From: an uncultured Clostridia bacterium
GTDB lineage: Bacteria > Bacillota > Clostridia > Oscillospirales > Ruminococcaceae
Direction: 5' to 3'
NCBI GenBank assembly: GCA_947168885.1
Contig: CAMVNQ010000003.1
Location: 62,001 to 126,000 of the forward strand
Length of the DNA stretch: 64,000 bases
Shown here: positions 26,480 to 34,679 of the stretch, piece by piece
Numbering within the stretch: position 1 is the stretch's first letter
How the letters are laid out: each line of letters starts with the position of its first letter
Translations under genes and position numbers: made by a program
The notes under the pieces: generated by a model
Told to the model about the DNA's origin: nothing
Seen by the model: only the letters and a program-made list of their open reading frames with translations
Database searches by the model: none

Positions 26480-27016
26480 ATGACCAATGAATTTTTACTC
26501 GCAGGCTTCGGCGGACAGGGTATCCTCTTCGCAGGAAAGCTCCTCGCTTACGTCGGTCTTTATGCCGGCAAGGAAGTTTCGTGGCTCCCGTCCTACGGTC
26601 CCGAGATGCGCGGCGGTACCTGCAACTGTTCGGTAACGGTAAGCGACCTTCCGATAGGCTCGCCCCTTATCCTCGAACCTACACAGCTTCTCGTAATGAA
26701 CACCCCGTCTTTCGACAAGTTCATCGGAGCTGTAAAGCCCGACGGAATGGCATTCATAGACAGCTCGCTCGTTGAAGGCAAGTCCGACAGGACCGACATA
26801 AAGTGCTTCTACGTTCCCGCTACCGAAATGGCGAACGAGAACGGTTTAAAGGGCATGGCAAACATCATACTCGCCGGAAAGCTCCTCAAAGAGATCGGGC
26901 TTACCGACGAAGCTGTCATAGAAAAGGCTATGAAGAAGTGCATACCGCCGAAGAAAGCCGACAAGCTCGAATCGAACATGAAGGCTCTCAGACTCGGTAT
27001 GGATTATAACGGCTGA
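26480..27016 (+). CDS. 2-oxoacid:ferredoxin oxidoreductase, gamma subunit
   Basis: The 178-residue protein has the gamma-domain signature FLLAGFGGQGILFAGKLLAYVGLYAGKEVSWLPSYGPEMRGGTCNC. I take the ATG at 26480, 9 bases after AAGGAGG, rather than the GTG at 26471 that directly touches that SD. It completes the four-subunit complex delta-alpha-beta-gamma. The C-terminal part binds CoA in related enzymes. Confidence 0.93.
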   Translation: MTNEFLLAGFGGQGILFAGKLLAYVGLYAGKEVSWLPSYGPEMRGGTCNCSVTVSDLPIGSPLILEPTQLLVMNTPSFDKFIGAVKPDGMAFIDSSLVEGKSDRTDIKCFYVPATEMANENGLKGMANIILAGKLLKEIGLTDEAVIEKAMKKCIPPKKADKLESNMKALRLGMDYNG

Positions 27017-27035
27017 TGACCGCGAGGAAGCATTT

Positions 27036-27248
27036 ATGAATAATTTTCTTAAGGTAATCATTTTCGCTGTCGCCTTTGCCGTGGCATTCGTCTTATTCGG
27101 GGTGCTTCTCGATTATCTTGATGCGATGTTCACGCATACCGTTTACTCGTTCGACGTCGTACCGGATCTCGTTATCCCCGGCGGACTCGGACTTGCAATA
27201 GGTGCGGCACTCGCAACGCTCAACAACAAAATGAGCAGCAAACGTTGA
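27036..27248 (+). CDS. Small two-helix membrane protein
   Basis: The 70-residue protein has two transmembrane helices (about 5-27 and 44-60) and ends in a basic tail (NNKMSSKR). It starts 19 bases after the gamma-subunit stop with SD GAGGAAG, so it may be cotranscribed. I do not recognise the family. Confidence 0.65.
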   Translation: MNNFLKVIIFAVAFAVAFVLFGVLLDYLDAMFTHTVYSFDVVPDLVIPGGLGLAIGAALATLNNKMSSKR

Positions 27249-27260
27249 CCAATACCAATT

Positions 27261-27294
27261 CAGAGCGCACGGGCGCAATTGCCTATGCGCTCTG
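27261..27294 (+). terminator. Hairpin after the oxidoreductase operon
   Basis: Stem CAGAGCGC / GCGCTCTG with an 18-base loop containing a smaller dyad, followed by TTATT. The T-tract is modest. Confidence 0.55.
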
Positions 27295-27331
27295 TTATTA
27301 AAACCGGACTTCTCAAAGGAGGGAGCAACCA

Positions 27332-28450
27332 ATGGGCAAAAAAATAATTGCCGCTGCCGCTATACTCGCTGCGGCGTGCGCAGGCGCGTATCTCATTTAC
27401 AGACGTAATACAAAGAAATCGGACAAGATCACCGTGAATATGAAATCGCAGGCAACGTCTGTTCCCGGACAGGGCGTAGGCTCTGCATATATGGAGCAGG
27501 TGCGTCTGATAAAGGAAGAGCTTTCCGATAAATACGAGGTCAGCGAAAACGCGCACATGATGGCAGACATCACACACTATCACACCATAAACCCGACGTA
27601 TTTCCTGCTCCGCCCTCTCGCGACAGCAAGAGGAAAGTCCGTCGGCTACGTCCACCTGCTCCCGGAGACAGTCGAGACGAGCATAAACATTCCCAGATTC
27701 GCAAAGAAGATATTCTACTGGTACATGATAAAATTCTACGCGGGCATGGACTATCTCGTAACCGTAAATCCTTATTTCATCGGACGGCTCGAACACTACG
27801 GTATCCCGCGTGAGAAAACGACATACATACCGAACTATGTTTCAAGCGACAAGTTCCACCCCCTGCCCTATGAAAAGAAAATGGAGCTTCGTGACAAGTA
27901 CGGTATCCCGCGTGACGCTTTTGTTGCAGTCTGCGCCGGTCAGCTCCAGGTACGCAAGGGCTTCTTCGACTTCCTCGAAATAGCAAAGCAGCGTCCCGAT
28001 ATGTATTTCGCATGGGCGGGCGACTTCTCGTTCGGAGCTATAACCGACGGCTATAAGGACATTCAGAAGGTAAAGGACAATCCGCCCCCGAACCTTAAAC
28101 TGCTCGGTATGATACCGCGCGACGATATGAACGAGATATACAACATCGGAGATGTTATGTTCCTCCCGTCGTTCGAGGAGCTTTTCCCGATGACGATACT
28201 CGAAGCCATGTGCGCGCATATCCCGATACTTCTCCGCGACCTTGAGATATACAACGACATTCTGTTCGATTTCTACTGCCGCGAAACATCGGTTGACGGC
28301 TTCATCAACGAGCTTGTGAAGCTCCGCGACGACAAGGCTTACTACGACAAGGCTGTTGCGGCATCAAAGCGCGGTAACGACTTCTACTCGAAGGAGCACG
28401 TCGTAAAGATGTGGGACGACTTCTATTCTATGGTCTATAACGATAAATAA
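27332..28450 (+). CDS. Family 4 glycosyltransferase resembling glycolipid synthases (LafB/BgsA type)
   Basis: The 372-residue protein has an N-terminal membrane anchor (about 4-23), GQGVGSAYMEQVRLIKEEL, a HYHTINPTYFL motif, VGYVHLLPETVE, then VVNP-like VTVNPYFIGRLEHYGIPREKTTYIPNYVSS and the GT4 C-terminal domain (GQLQVRKGFFDFLEIAK, PSFEELFPMTILEAM). This combination is what I recall from enzymes that add a second sugar to glucosyl-diacylglycerol. It probably acts at the inner face of the membrane. The exact sugar and acceptor are uncertain. SD AAGGAGG. Confidence 0.8.
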   Translation: MGKKIIAAAAILAAACAGAYLIYRRNTKKSDKITVNMKSQATSVPGQGVGSAYMEQVRLIKEELSDKYEVSENAHMMADITHYHTINPTYFLLRPLATARGKSVGYVHLLPETVETSINIPRFAKKIFYWYMIKFYAGMDYLVTVNPYFIGRLEHYGIPREKTTYIPNYVSSDKFHPLPYEKKMELRDKYGIPRDAFVAVCAGQLQVRKGFFDFLEIAKQRPDMYFAWAGDFSFGAITDGYKDIQKVKDNPPPNLKLLGMIPRDDMNEIYNIGDVMFLPSFEELFPMTILEAMCAHIPILLRDLEIYNDILFDFYCRETSVDGFINELVKLRDDKAYYDKAVAASKRGNDFYSKEHVVKMWDDFYSMVYNDK

Positions 28451-28456
28451 AACAAA

Positions 28457-28482
28457 TCCCCGTGCATTCAGATGCACGGGGA
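28457..28482 (+). terminator. Terminator between glycosyltransferase and XRE regulator
   Basis: Stem TCCCCGTGCAT / ATGCACGGGGA with a 4-base loop; A-rich on the left, so it may serve both convergent genes. Confidence 0.75.
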
Positions 28483-28496
28483 ATATAGCGTAAAGA

Positions 28497-29165
28497 TCAG
28501 CGGAACTTCTTGAGCCTTGCTTCGCTGCTCTTTATAAGACTGAGCAGAGCGGGCGACTGCTTCGGGTATTCCTTTTCGATGAGAACGGTCGAGATCTCTG
28601 AGGTCACAGCGCCGTCGAGCTCCTTCACGAGAGAGGATATATCGGCTTCCGCGATATGAATACCCGCGTCCGCAGTGTGGCAGGAGCGGCAGTCCGGTAT
28701 CTCGAACATCGTCTGGGTATTGGAGCGGTTGGTACGGAACACGAGGCGGAAAACCTTGTAAACGGTAAGGTCGAGTATGGTCGTTACCGCTGCGGTGAGC
28801 TTCGAGTTTCCTATGCGCTCAAGGATGCTGTATATGATGTCGATACTGTTCATCACGAGCTTCTTGGAAAGGGTAACGGAGATGTTGGTACCGGGCTGCG
28901 CCTTATTAGGCACATCGGTATCGGGAATATCGTTCTCGGTGATGATGCTTCCGGATGTTACAGCAGAGCGTCCGAGCAGATAGTCGGTAGATACGTTGTA
29001 ATAGTCGGCAACGCGCACGAGAAAATCAAGTCCCGGCTCACGCTTTCCTTTCTCATAATGGGAAAGAAGAGCCTGTGCAACACCGAGATCGGCTGCCGCG
29101 GCTTTCTGGCTTATATGTCTTTCTTTACGTAGGAGAGCGAGTATTCTCGGAAAATCTGCGTTCAT
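28497..29165 (-). CDS. XRE-family transcriptional regulator
   Basis: The 222-residue protein has an N-terminal Cro/C1 helix-turn-helix (about 6-62: LRKERHISQKAAAADLGVAQALLSHYEKGKREPGLDFLVRVADYYNVSTDYLLGR), a linker and a C-terminal helical region of about 140 residues with no recognised ligand domain. Divergent from the histidine phosphatase gene. An inverted pair AAATGCC / GGCATTT (29200-29268) lies between them and could be an operator. Confidence 0.9.
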   Translation of the reverse strand: MNADFPRILALLRKERHISQKAAAADLGVAQALLSHYEKGKREPGLDFLVRVADYYNVSTDYLLGRSAVTSGSIITENDIPDTDVPNKAQPGTNISVTLSKKLVMNSIDIIYSILERIGNSKLTAAVTTILDLTVYKVFRLVFRTNRSNTQTMFEIPDCRSCHTADAGIHIAEADISSLVKELDGAVTSEISTVLIEKEYPKQSPALLSLIKSSEARLKKFR

Positions 29166-29363
29166 TATTTCAAAACCTTTCGGTATTTTATATAGTAAAT
29201 GCCGCTAAAAACGCGGAAAACAAGTATATATATTATAATATGTATCGTAAAGAATGTAAAGTGGCATTTTCGACAAAAAAACATTTTTTTGTTTATTCTT
29301 TTAAGTATAATTAGCACACAGATATACAATCAGGCTTGCACAACCAAATCAAAAGGAGAAAGT

Positions 29364-29972
29364 ATGAAAAACTACACACTTTATCTTATCCGGCACGGGA
29401 TAACACAAGGCAATCTTGACGGAAAGTACATCGGGCTCACCGATCTTCCGCTGTGTGACGAGGGCTACTGTGCGATCTCGCGCTATGCCCACGACCACCT
29501 CTACCCCGATGTGCAGAAGGTATATTCAAGCCCGCTGAAACGCTGTCTCGAAACAGCCGACATAATCTATCCCGACCGCTATGTCAAGCAGATAGACAAC
29601 ATCGCGGAATGCGATTTCGGCGAATTCGAGGGCAAGACCCAGCAGGAACTTGAGGACGTTCCCGAGTATCTCGACTGGATAAAAGGCGGCTTCGATGCAA
29701 AAGCTCCGGGCGGCGAGACTATGGAGGAGTTCACCCTTCGCTGTCTCGACGGTCTTGAAGAGATATTCAAGGACATGATGCACGATCAGGTCACACGGGC
29801 GGCCGTAATAACCCACGGCGGAGTGATAATGAATCTGTGCGCAAACTACGGGCTCCCGAAGATGCGTCCTGCCGATTTCGCGATAGGTCAGGGCGAATGC
29901 ATACAGATAGCTCTCTCGACTTTTCTGTGGCAGAAAGGTCCCGTTTTTGAAATAATTGGGAGGATAGTATAA
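29364..29972 (+). CDS. Histidine phosphatase family protein
   Basis: The 202-residue protein has the catalytic LIRHGITQGN near the N-terminus and the second histidine in AVITHGGVIMNL, with YSSPLKRCLETADI and the acidic proton donor in FGEFEGKT. It belongs to the phosphoglycerate mutase-like superfamily; substrates in this branch include small phosphate esters such as alpha-ribazole phosphate, but the substrate here is unknown. The ATG at 29364 follows AAAAGGAGAA. The TAATG overlap links it to the next gene. Confidence 0.9.
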   Translation: MKNYTLYLIRHGITQGNLDGKYIGLTDLPLCDEGYCAISRYAHDHLYPDVQKVYSSPLKRCLETADIIYPDRYVKQIDNIAECDFGEFEGKTQQELEDVPEYLDWIKGGFDAKAPGGETMEEFTLRCLDGLEEIFKDMMHDQVTRAAVITHGGVIMNLCANYGLPKMRPADFAIGQGECIQIALSTFLWQKGPVFEIIGRIV

Positions 29973-30484
29973 TGACGGATTATGATATGCGCTGCAGCAA
30001 GGAAAGCGCAAAGGAATATGTAAAATCAGCGGTCACAGGACCCTCGTTGAAGAAGATATTACCCATAGTGATCTGCGCGAGTCTTATCACGGCTATGATA
30101 ATTGTCGGCATACTCGGATATGTCTGGACGCAGAATTTCCTGATGATAGCGATCTCGATATGCGCGGCGGCACTCGGTATCGGCGGCTTGGTCTTCATCA
30201 ACATAGTTGTGAACTCGACCGCCAATAAGCTCCTCGAAGCTTTCGGGAAGCTCGACGGGATAGTGTGCTCCGTTTCGGAAAAGGAAATAATAATCGTCCG
30301 CGATAATAAACCTACCCGTATCATAAGCTGGGACAGCATTACCGAGATGTCCGAGGGAAAGACCGCGTTCTTCATCAAAGAAGGCGAGGACGGGCTTATG
30401 ATACTCGGCAAGGACAAGGTGCTTTCGGGGACTGCCGCAGAGACAGGCGAGATAATCGCGAAAAAGCTCGGTGCAGCAAAATGA
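29972..30484 (+). CDS. YcxB-like membrane protein
   Basis: The 170-residue protein has two transmembrane helices (about 29-50 and 54-76) and a C-terminal soluble domain where IVCSVSEKEIIIVRDNKPTRIISWDSITEM..FFIKEG resembles the YcxB-like domain, related to PH-like folds. Function unknown. It overlaps the histidine phosphatase by one base and queH by four. A second YcxB-like protein lies at 60801-61376. Confidence 0.7.
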   Translation: MTDYDMRCSKESAKEYVKSAVTGPSLKKILPIVICASLITAMIIVGILGYVWTQNFLMIAISICAAALGIGGLVFINIVVNSTANKLLEAFGKLDGIVCSVSEKEIIIVRDNKPTRIISWDSITEMSEGKTAFFIKEGEDGLMILGKDKVLSGTAAETGEIIAKKLGAAK

Positions 30485-31107
30485 ACACTGCGAACATAAA
30501 CTATCAGCGTGAACTCGACAGGAAGCTGGAACAGCTAAGCGCCGAGGGCTCTGTTCCGACACTCCTGCTGCACTGCTGCTGTGCACCGTGCAGCAGCTAC
30601 GTTCTCGAATATCTCACCGGGCACTTCCGCATAACTGCGCACTTCTACAACCCGAACATCTCGGAAAAAGCCGAGTACGACAAGCGAGCAGCCGAACTTA
30701 AACGTCTGCTGTCCGAACAGCCCCACCGCTACCCCGTCGGATTCAGCGAGGGTACCTATGAGCCGGAGCGGTTTTACGAGATCGCACGCGGGTATGAAAG
30801 CGTTCCCGAGGGCGGCGAGAGGTGCTTCCGATGCTACCGTCTGCGGCTCGCGGAAGCGGCAGACGCGGCAAAAGCGGGCGGGTTCGATTACTTCACGACG
30901 ACGCTTTCGATAAGCCCTCTGAAAAACGCGGCTAAGCTCAATGAGATAGGCGGCGAGGAAGCGGAACGTGTCGGCGTGCCCTATCTCTTCTCGGATTTCA
31001 AGAAGCGCGAAGGCTACAAGCGGTCGATCGTCCTCTCACAGCAGTACGGCCTGTACCGCCAGAACTACTGCGGATGTATCTATTCTATGCAAAACCGTCC
31101 GACTTAA
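30481..31107 (+). CDS. queH: Epoxyqueuosine reductase QueH
   Basis: The 208-residue protein has the QueH cysteine set: C32-C33-C34..C37 (HCCCAPC), ERCFRCY, and YCGCIYS near the C-terminus, ligands of an iron-sulfur cluster and second metal. It carries out the last step of queuosine synthesis in tRNA, reduction of epoxyqueuosine, replacing QueG. ATGA overlap with the upstream gene. The rest of the queuosine pathway is not in the window. Confidence 0.94.
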   Translation: MNTANINYQRELDRKLEQLSAEGSVPTLLLHCCCAPCSSYVLEYLTGHFRITAHFYNPNISEKAEYDKRAAELKRLLSEQPHRYPVGFSEGTYEPERFYEIARGYESVPEGGERCFRCYRLRLAEAADAAKAGGFDYFTTTLSISPLKNAAKLNEIGGEEAERVGVPYLFSDFKKREGYKRSIVLSQQYGLYRQNYCGCIYSMQNRPT

Positions 31108-31590
31108 CGCGAAGCAAATAAAGTTTTTTTGAAAGGGGTTTGGGGGAAACTTTTTGTTCACAAAAAGTTTCTCCCAAGTCTCGAGCGAAGCGACAAAAAT
31201 CGCGTCCCCGGATCCAAGGTGAAACCTTGGCGCGGGGGAGCGGGGGCGCGTAAGCCCCCGAGGGCTTGGGGCAAAGCCCCAAAAGCGCGCCGACAGGTGC
31301 GCCAAGAGGTAGCAATCTGCGCAAATGCGCCTTACGGCGCTGATGGGGCGCTTCCCCAAACCCCGCCGACAGGTGCGCCAAGAGGTAGCAATCTGCGCAA
31401 ATGCGCCTTACGGCGCTGATGGGGCGCTTCCCCAAACCCCGCCGGAGCTTCGCCCCGGACTCGACCAGAGCTTCGCTCTGGACTCATGGACGCGTTCATG
31501 TCGCTTCGCTCGAGACTTGGGAGAAACTTTTTGTGAACAAAAAGTTTCCCCCAAACCCCTTTCAAAAAGACTTTATATGCTTCGCGTTAA
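31105..31590. repeat. Compound inverted-repeat cassette, about 486 bp
   Basis: The two ends are about 90-base near-perfect inverted copies: each has a TTAACGCGAAGC end, a TTGAAAGGGGTTTGGGGGAA tract, an internal palindrome AACTTTTTGTTCACAAAAAGTT and a CTCGAGCGAAGCGAC part. The core carries GC-rich hairpins (GGGGGCGCG..CCCCC, GGGGC..GCCCC) and a 76-base tandem duplication. Open frames inside are low-quality artefacts. It starts within the queH stop codon. Confidence 0.85.
31289..31444. repeat. 76-bp tandem duplication inside the cassette
   Basis: The unit starting GCCGACAGGTGCGCC is present at 31289 and again at 31365, with the next four bases GCCG of a third copy at 31441. The copies appear identical. 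Confidence 0.9.
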
Positions 31591-31618
31591 ACAAGATAAT
31601 TTCAGCACAAAATATAAA

Positions 31619-31652
31619 AACAGCAGACCCGAACCGAGTCTGCTGTTTGTTT
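31619..31652 (-). terminator. Terminator of the Kef-type antiporter gene
   Basis: Stem ACAGCAGAC / GTCTGCTGT with flanking A-runs and T-runs; it can act on both strands and starts just after the antiporter stop. Confidence 0.85.
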
Positions 31653-32885
31653 TTATTGATTGACCGGAGCTTCATCTGCTGCGGCCGGTGTATTGTCTGA
31701 AGCCGTTTCGTCCGATTTCGGCTCACCGCGATACAAGAGCTTGAGCACTATCGGTGTGGCTATCGAAGATACGATTATAAGCAGTATAACGGACGTGAAA
31801 TAGAGCGGGTCCATAAGTCCGACCGAAAGACCTTTCTGCGAGACGATAAGCGCGACCTCGCCGCGGGTCATCATACCGACACCGACCTTCACGCTGTCTT
31901 TCATATTATAGCCCAGGCATTTAGCCGTAAGCCCGCAGCCTATGACCTTTGTAACGAGCGCCATTATAACGAACGCCGCCGAGAACAGGATAAGATCGGG
32001 CGTGAAGCCGTTGAACTGGGTCTTTAGTCCGATACTTGCAAAAAATATCGGTCCGAAAAGCATATACGAGCTTATATCCATTTTCTCGGCAATGTAGTCG
32101 CTGTCGCGGAGATTGCAGAGGATAAGTCCCGCAACGTAAGCGCCCGTTATGTCGGCTATACCGAAGAATTTCTCCGCCGAGTACGCCATTATCATGCACA
32201 GAGCAAGTCCGAGTATAGGTATCCTGCGCTTATGCGGATAGCGCTTGTCTATGAACTTGAACGCATAGTAGGTGACTACGCCGACACCGAGGCTGAACAG
32301 AATGAAAAGCCCTGTATGTATCGCGACATCGACGGGTTTTGATTCGGGATCCTTGAAGCCGATAACGAACGTAAGCACGATTATGCCGATAATATCGTCG
32401 ATTATCGCCGAGCTCATTATGAGCGTCCCGATGTGTCCTTTGAGATGACCGAGCTCTTTAAGCGTCTGGACTGTAATACCGACCGAGGTAGCTGTCATTA
32501 TCGTTCCGATGAAAACGGCGCGTATGAACTGCTCGCTGCCTATCTCCGAAAAGCCGAAGAAGAGACTGTAAACAAGGGTTCCTCCGGCGAGCGGTACGAA
32601 CACTCCCACAAGCGCTATCAGCAGTGCTTTCGGTCCTGTCTTGACAAGATCCTTCATGTTGGTTTCAAGACCTGCGCCGAACATTATCAGCACAACGCCT
32701 ATCTCTGCCATACGCGAAAGAAAATCGGACTGCCCCACCCAGCCGAGCACCGACGGTCCTATGATAAGTCCCGCGATTATCTCACCGACGACCTGCGGAG
32801 CTTTCAGTTTCCCCGCGAGCAGCCCGAAGACCTTCGCCGTGACGATTATCAGGGCGAGATCCTTCAGATATTCAATTCCTTCCAT
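31653..32885 (-). CDS. Kef-type cation:proton antiporter (CPA2 family)
   Basis: The 410-residue integral membrane protein has about 12 transmembrane helices. Family signatures include KAPQVVGEIIAGLIIGPSVLG, IGVVLIMFGAGLETNM, and SSAIIDDIIGIIVL (the paired aspartates of the ion site). It likely exchanges Na+ or K+ for protons. It lacks the cytoplasmic TrkA-N/TrkA-C domain of true KefB/KefC, so regulation by nucleotides is unlikely. The C-terminal tail is short and acidic. Confidence 0.92.
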   Translation of the reverse strand: MEGIEYLKDLALIIVTAKVFGLLAGKLKAPQVVGEIIAGLIIGPSVLGWVGQSDFLSRMAEIGVVLIMFGAGLETNMKDLVKTGPKALLIALVGVFVPLAGGTLVYSLFFGFSEIGSEQFIRAVFIGTIMTATSVGITVQTLKELGHLKGHIGTLIMSSAIIDDIIGIIVLTFVIGFKDPESKPVDVAIHTGLFILFSLGVGVVTYYAFKFIDKRYPHKRRIPILGLALCMIMAYSAEKFFGIADITGAYVAGLILCNLRDSDYIAEKMDISSYMLFGPIFFASIGLKTQFNGFTPDLILFSAAFVIMALVTKVIGCGLTAKCLGYNMKDSVKVGVGMMTRGEVALIVSQKGLSVGLMDPLYFTSVILLIIVSSIATPIVLKLLYRGEPKSDETASDNTPAAADEAPVNQ

Positions 32886-32997
32886 AACTTATGCCTTCTT
32901 TTGTTCTTTGTATTATATAAACACTGATTTTTCCCGCTTTCCTTGTCTTGAAGGGCGGGGAAAACCGTTTTTCATCTGCCCGCCGCTGCGGGATATG

Positions 32998-34533
32998 TCA
33001 GCCTTTGTATTTTATGCACATCATAGTTGTGTCGTCAAAGCGGTCCGTGTCGCCGACAAACGTGTCTATCTCGTTCTTTATGTATTCGACGGTCTCCTCG
33101 GCGGAAAGCGCACATACCCCGTTGAGAAGCTCCAGAGTGCGATCTATGCCGAAGCGCTCGCCCTTCGCGTTCTTTACGTCGGTAACTCCGTCGGTGTAGA
33201 GGAAAAGGCTTCCGCCGTCGCTAAGATCTATCGTCTGGTCATAGTACTCTATTCCCGTTACGGTTCCTACCGGCGGACAGTTATCCGATACAACGAGCTC
33301 ATACCCGCCGTTTTTCCTTTTTACTGCGGGATATTCGTGACCGGCGCTCGCGTAAGTCACGATACCGGTCTTAAGGTCGAGGATACCGAGCCATACGGTT
33401 ATAAAGCGCTCCATCTTGTTGTTGACGCAGATGCGCTCGTTCGTGTCGAAAAGTATCTCCGCGGGGGTCCCGCCGACAAGAGCGCGGTCGTGTATAACTA
33501 TCTTCGAGATCGTCATTGTCAGAGCCGCGGGGACTCCCTTTCCGGAGACATCGGCTATCGTGAATGCGATATGATCGTCGTCCACGGGGAAGAAGTCATA
33601 GTAGTCACCGCCGACATTCTTTGCGGGAGTCATGGACGCGCTGACTTCGTAATGCTCATGATTTGCCATATCGTGCGGCATCATGCTCGACTGTATCTGT
33701 GCGGCGACCTTAAGCTCGGCGCTGAGCGCCTCGGTCCTGTCCTCAAGCTTGCGCTTGAGCATCTCAAGCTCGGTGACATCGGTCATTATCGCGATGATTC
33801 CGTTTACGTTTCCGTCCGCGTCATAAGTCGGGCTCTTGTTGACCTGAATGAACTCACGTATGCCGTCGGTGTTAAGGTCGAGGATATATGATGTGCCCTT
33901 CTTCTCGGCTATCATCTTCATATCCGCTTCATAGGATTTCTTCGCAATACCGGGGTCCTTCTGTATATCGAACTCTGTCTTGCCTCTTATCGTCCAGCCC
34001 GGTTCATTCGCACGAAGGTGATGCCAGTAATGCGCAGAGAATATGTATCTGCCGTCGGCATCTTTAAGGTATATGTTCGACGGAAGCTCGCGAAGCATCA
34101 TCTCCATTTCGTGGAAGGTCACCGAGTCCTTTGCGCGAACGGCATTATTAAGACGCAGAGGTATGATGTTCTTTCTGAACGGAGGTGCGAAATATTCGTT
34201 CGCACCCGCTTCCATGCATTTAAGGCACCATTCCTCATTATCCTCATAAGCCGCAGCAACGACCGGTATCATCACAAAATGGCTGTTATCGTTCATGCGT
34301 TCGATAAGACGGAATTTTCTGTCAAGTATCAGCTCCGCGTTGAACATGACCGCGATAACGTGCCCGAGATTGACTTCGAGAAGCGGAAGGATCTCGTCCT
34401 CGTAAGTAACGTCCTGTATGGTATAGCGCTCAGACAATACGCTTCGCAGCTCGCCGAACCTCTCTTCATCGATGCGGTAGGCTATGAGAAGCATATTCTT
34501 GTTTACCGAATATCTTTTCTGGTCGATTATCAT
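32998..34533 (-). CDS. SpoIIE-type PP2C phosphatase with pseudo-receiver and PAS domains
   Basis: The 511-residue protein has an N-terminal receiver-like domain (about 12-130), a PAS domain (about 140-265: LRELPSNIYLKDADGRYIFSAH.. GIIAIMTDVTE), a short coiled coil (268-290) and a PP2C/SpoIIE phosphatase (about 300-511: KNVGGDYYDFF, IADVSGKGVPAAL, YTDGVTD, DDTTMMCIKY). In the receiver-like part the usual phospho-acceptor position reads VIAVMFNAEL, without Asp. Such proteins dephosphorylate anti-sigma-factor antagonists in partner-switching systems. No antagonist gene is adjacent. Confidence 0.9.
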   Translation of the reverse strand: MIIDQKRYSVNKNMLLIAYRIDEERFGELRSVLSERYTIQDVTYEDEILPLLEVNLGHVIAVMFNAELILDRKFRLIERMNDNSHFVMIPVVAAAYEDNEEWCLKCMEAGANEYFAPPFRKNIIPLRLNNAVRAKDSVTFHEMEMMLRELPSNIYLKDADGRYIFSAHYWHHLRANEPGWTIRGKTEFDIQKDPGIAKKSYEADMKMIAEKKGTSYILDLNTDGIREFIQVNKSPTYDADGNVNGIIAIMTDVTELEMLKRKLEDRTEALSAELKVAAQIQSSMMPHDMANHEHYEVSASMTPAKNVGGDYYDFFPVDDDHIAFTIADVSGKGVPAALTMTISKIVIHDRALVGGTPAEILFDTNERICVNNKMERFITVWLGILDLKTGIVTYASAGHEYPAVKRKNGGYELVVSDNCPPVGTVTGIEYYDQTIDLSDGGSLFLYTDGVTDVKNAKGERFGIDRTLELLNGVCALSAEETVEYIKNEIDTFVGDTDRFDDTTMMCIKYKG

Positions 34534-34644
34534 ATTCTTCTCCGCTTTGTCATTTCGTGCTTACTGCTAACGGCGCAGTTATCTATTATATACAATTATA
34601 TCATTATATTCCGCAAAAGTCAATACTTGGCGTATGCAGTCAAA

Positions 34645-34669
34645 CTGCCGCAGGACGTTCCCGCGGCAG
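34645..34669 (-). terminator. Hairpin after deoB
   Basis: Stem CTGCCGC / GCGGCAG, 11 bases beyond the deoB stop; only a short TTT follows on the minus strand. Confidence 0.5.
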
Positions 34670-34679
34670 TACGCTATTA

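Noticed and set aside
25513-26487. 324-codon open frame antisense to the oxidoreductase subunits
   Set aside because: The plus strand encodes two complete subunits with coupled starts; the antisense frame spans their junction and has no family features.
31129-31700. Several open frames of 77-116 codons on both strands
   Set aside because: They lie in the inverted-repeat cassette, mirror each other because of the repeat and consist of translated hairpins.
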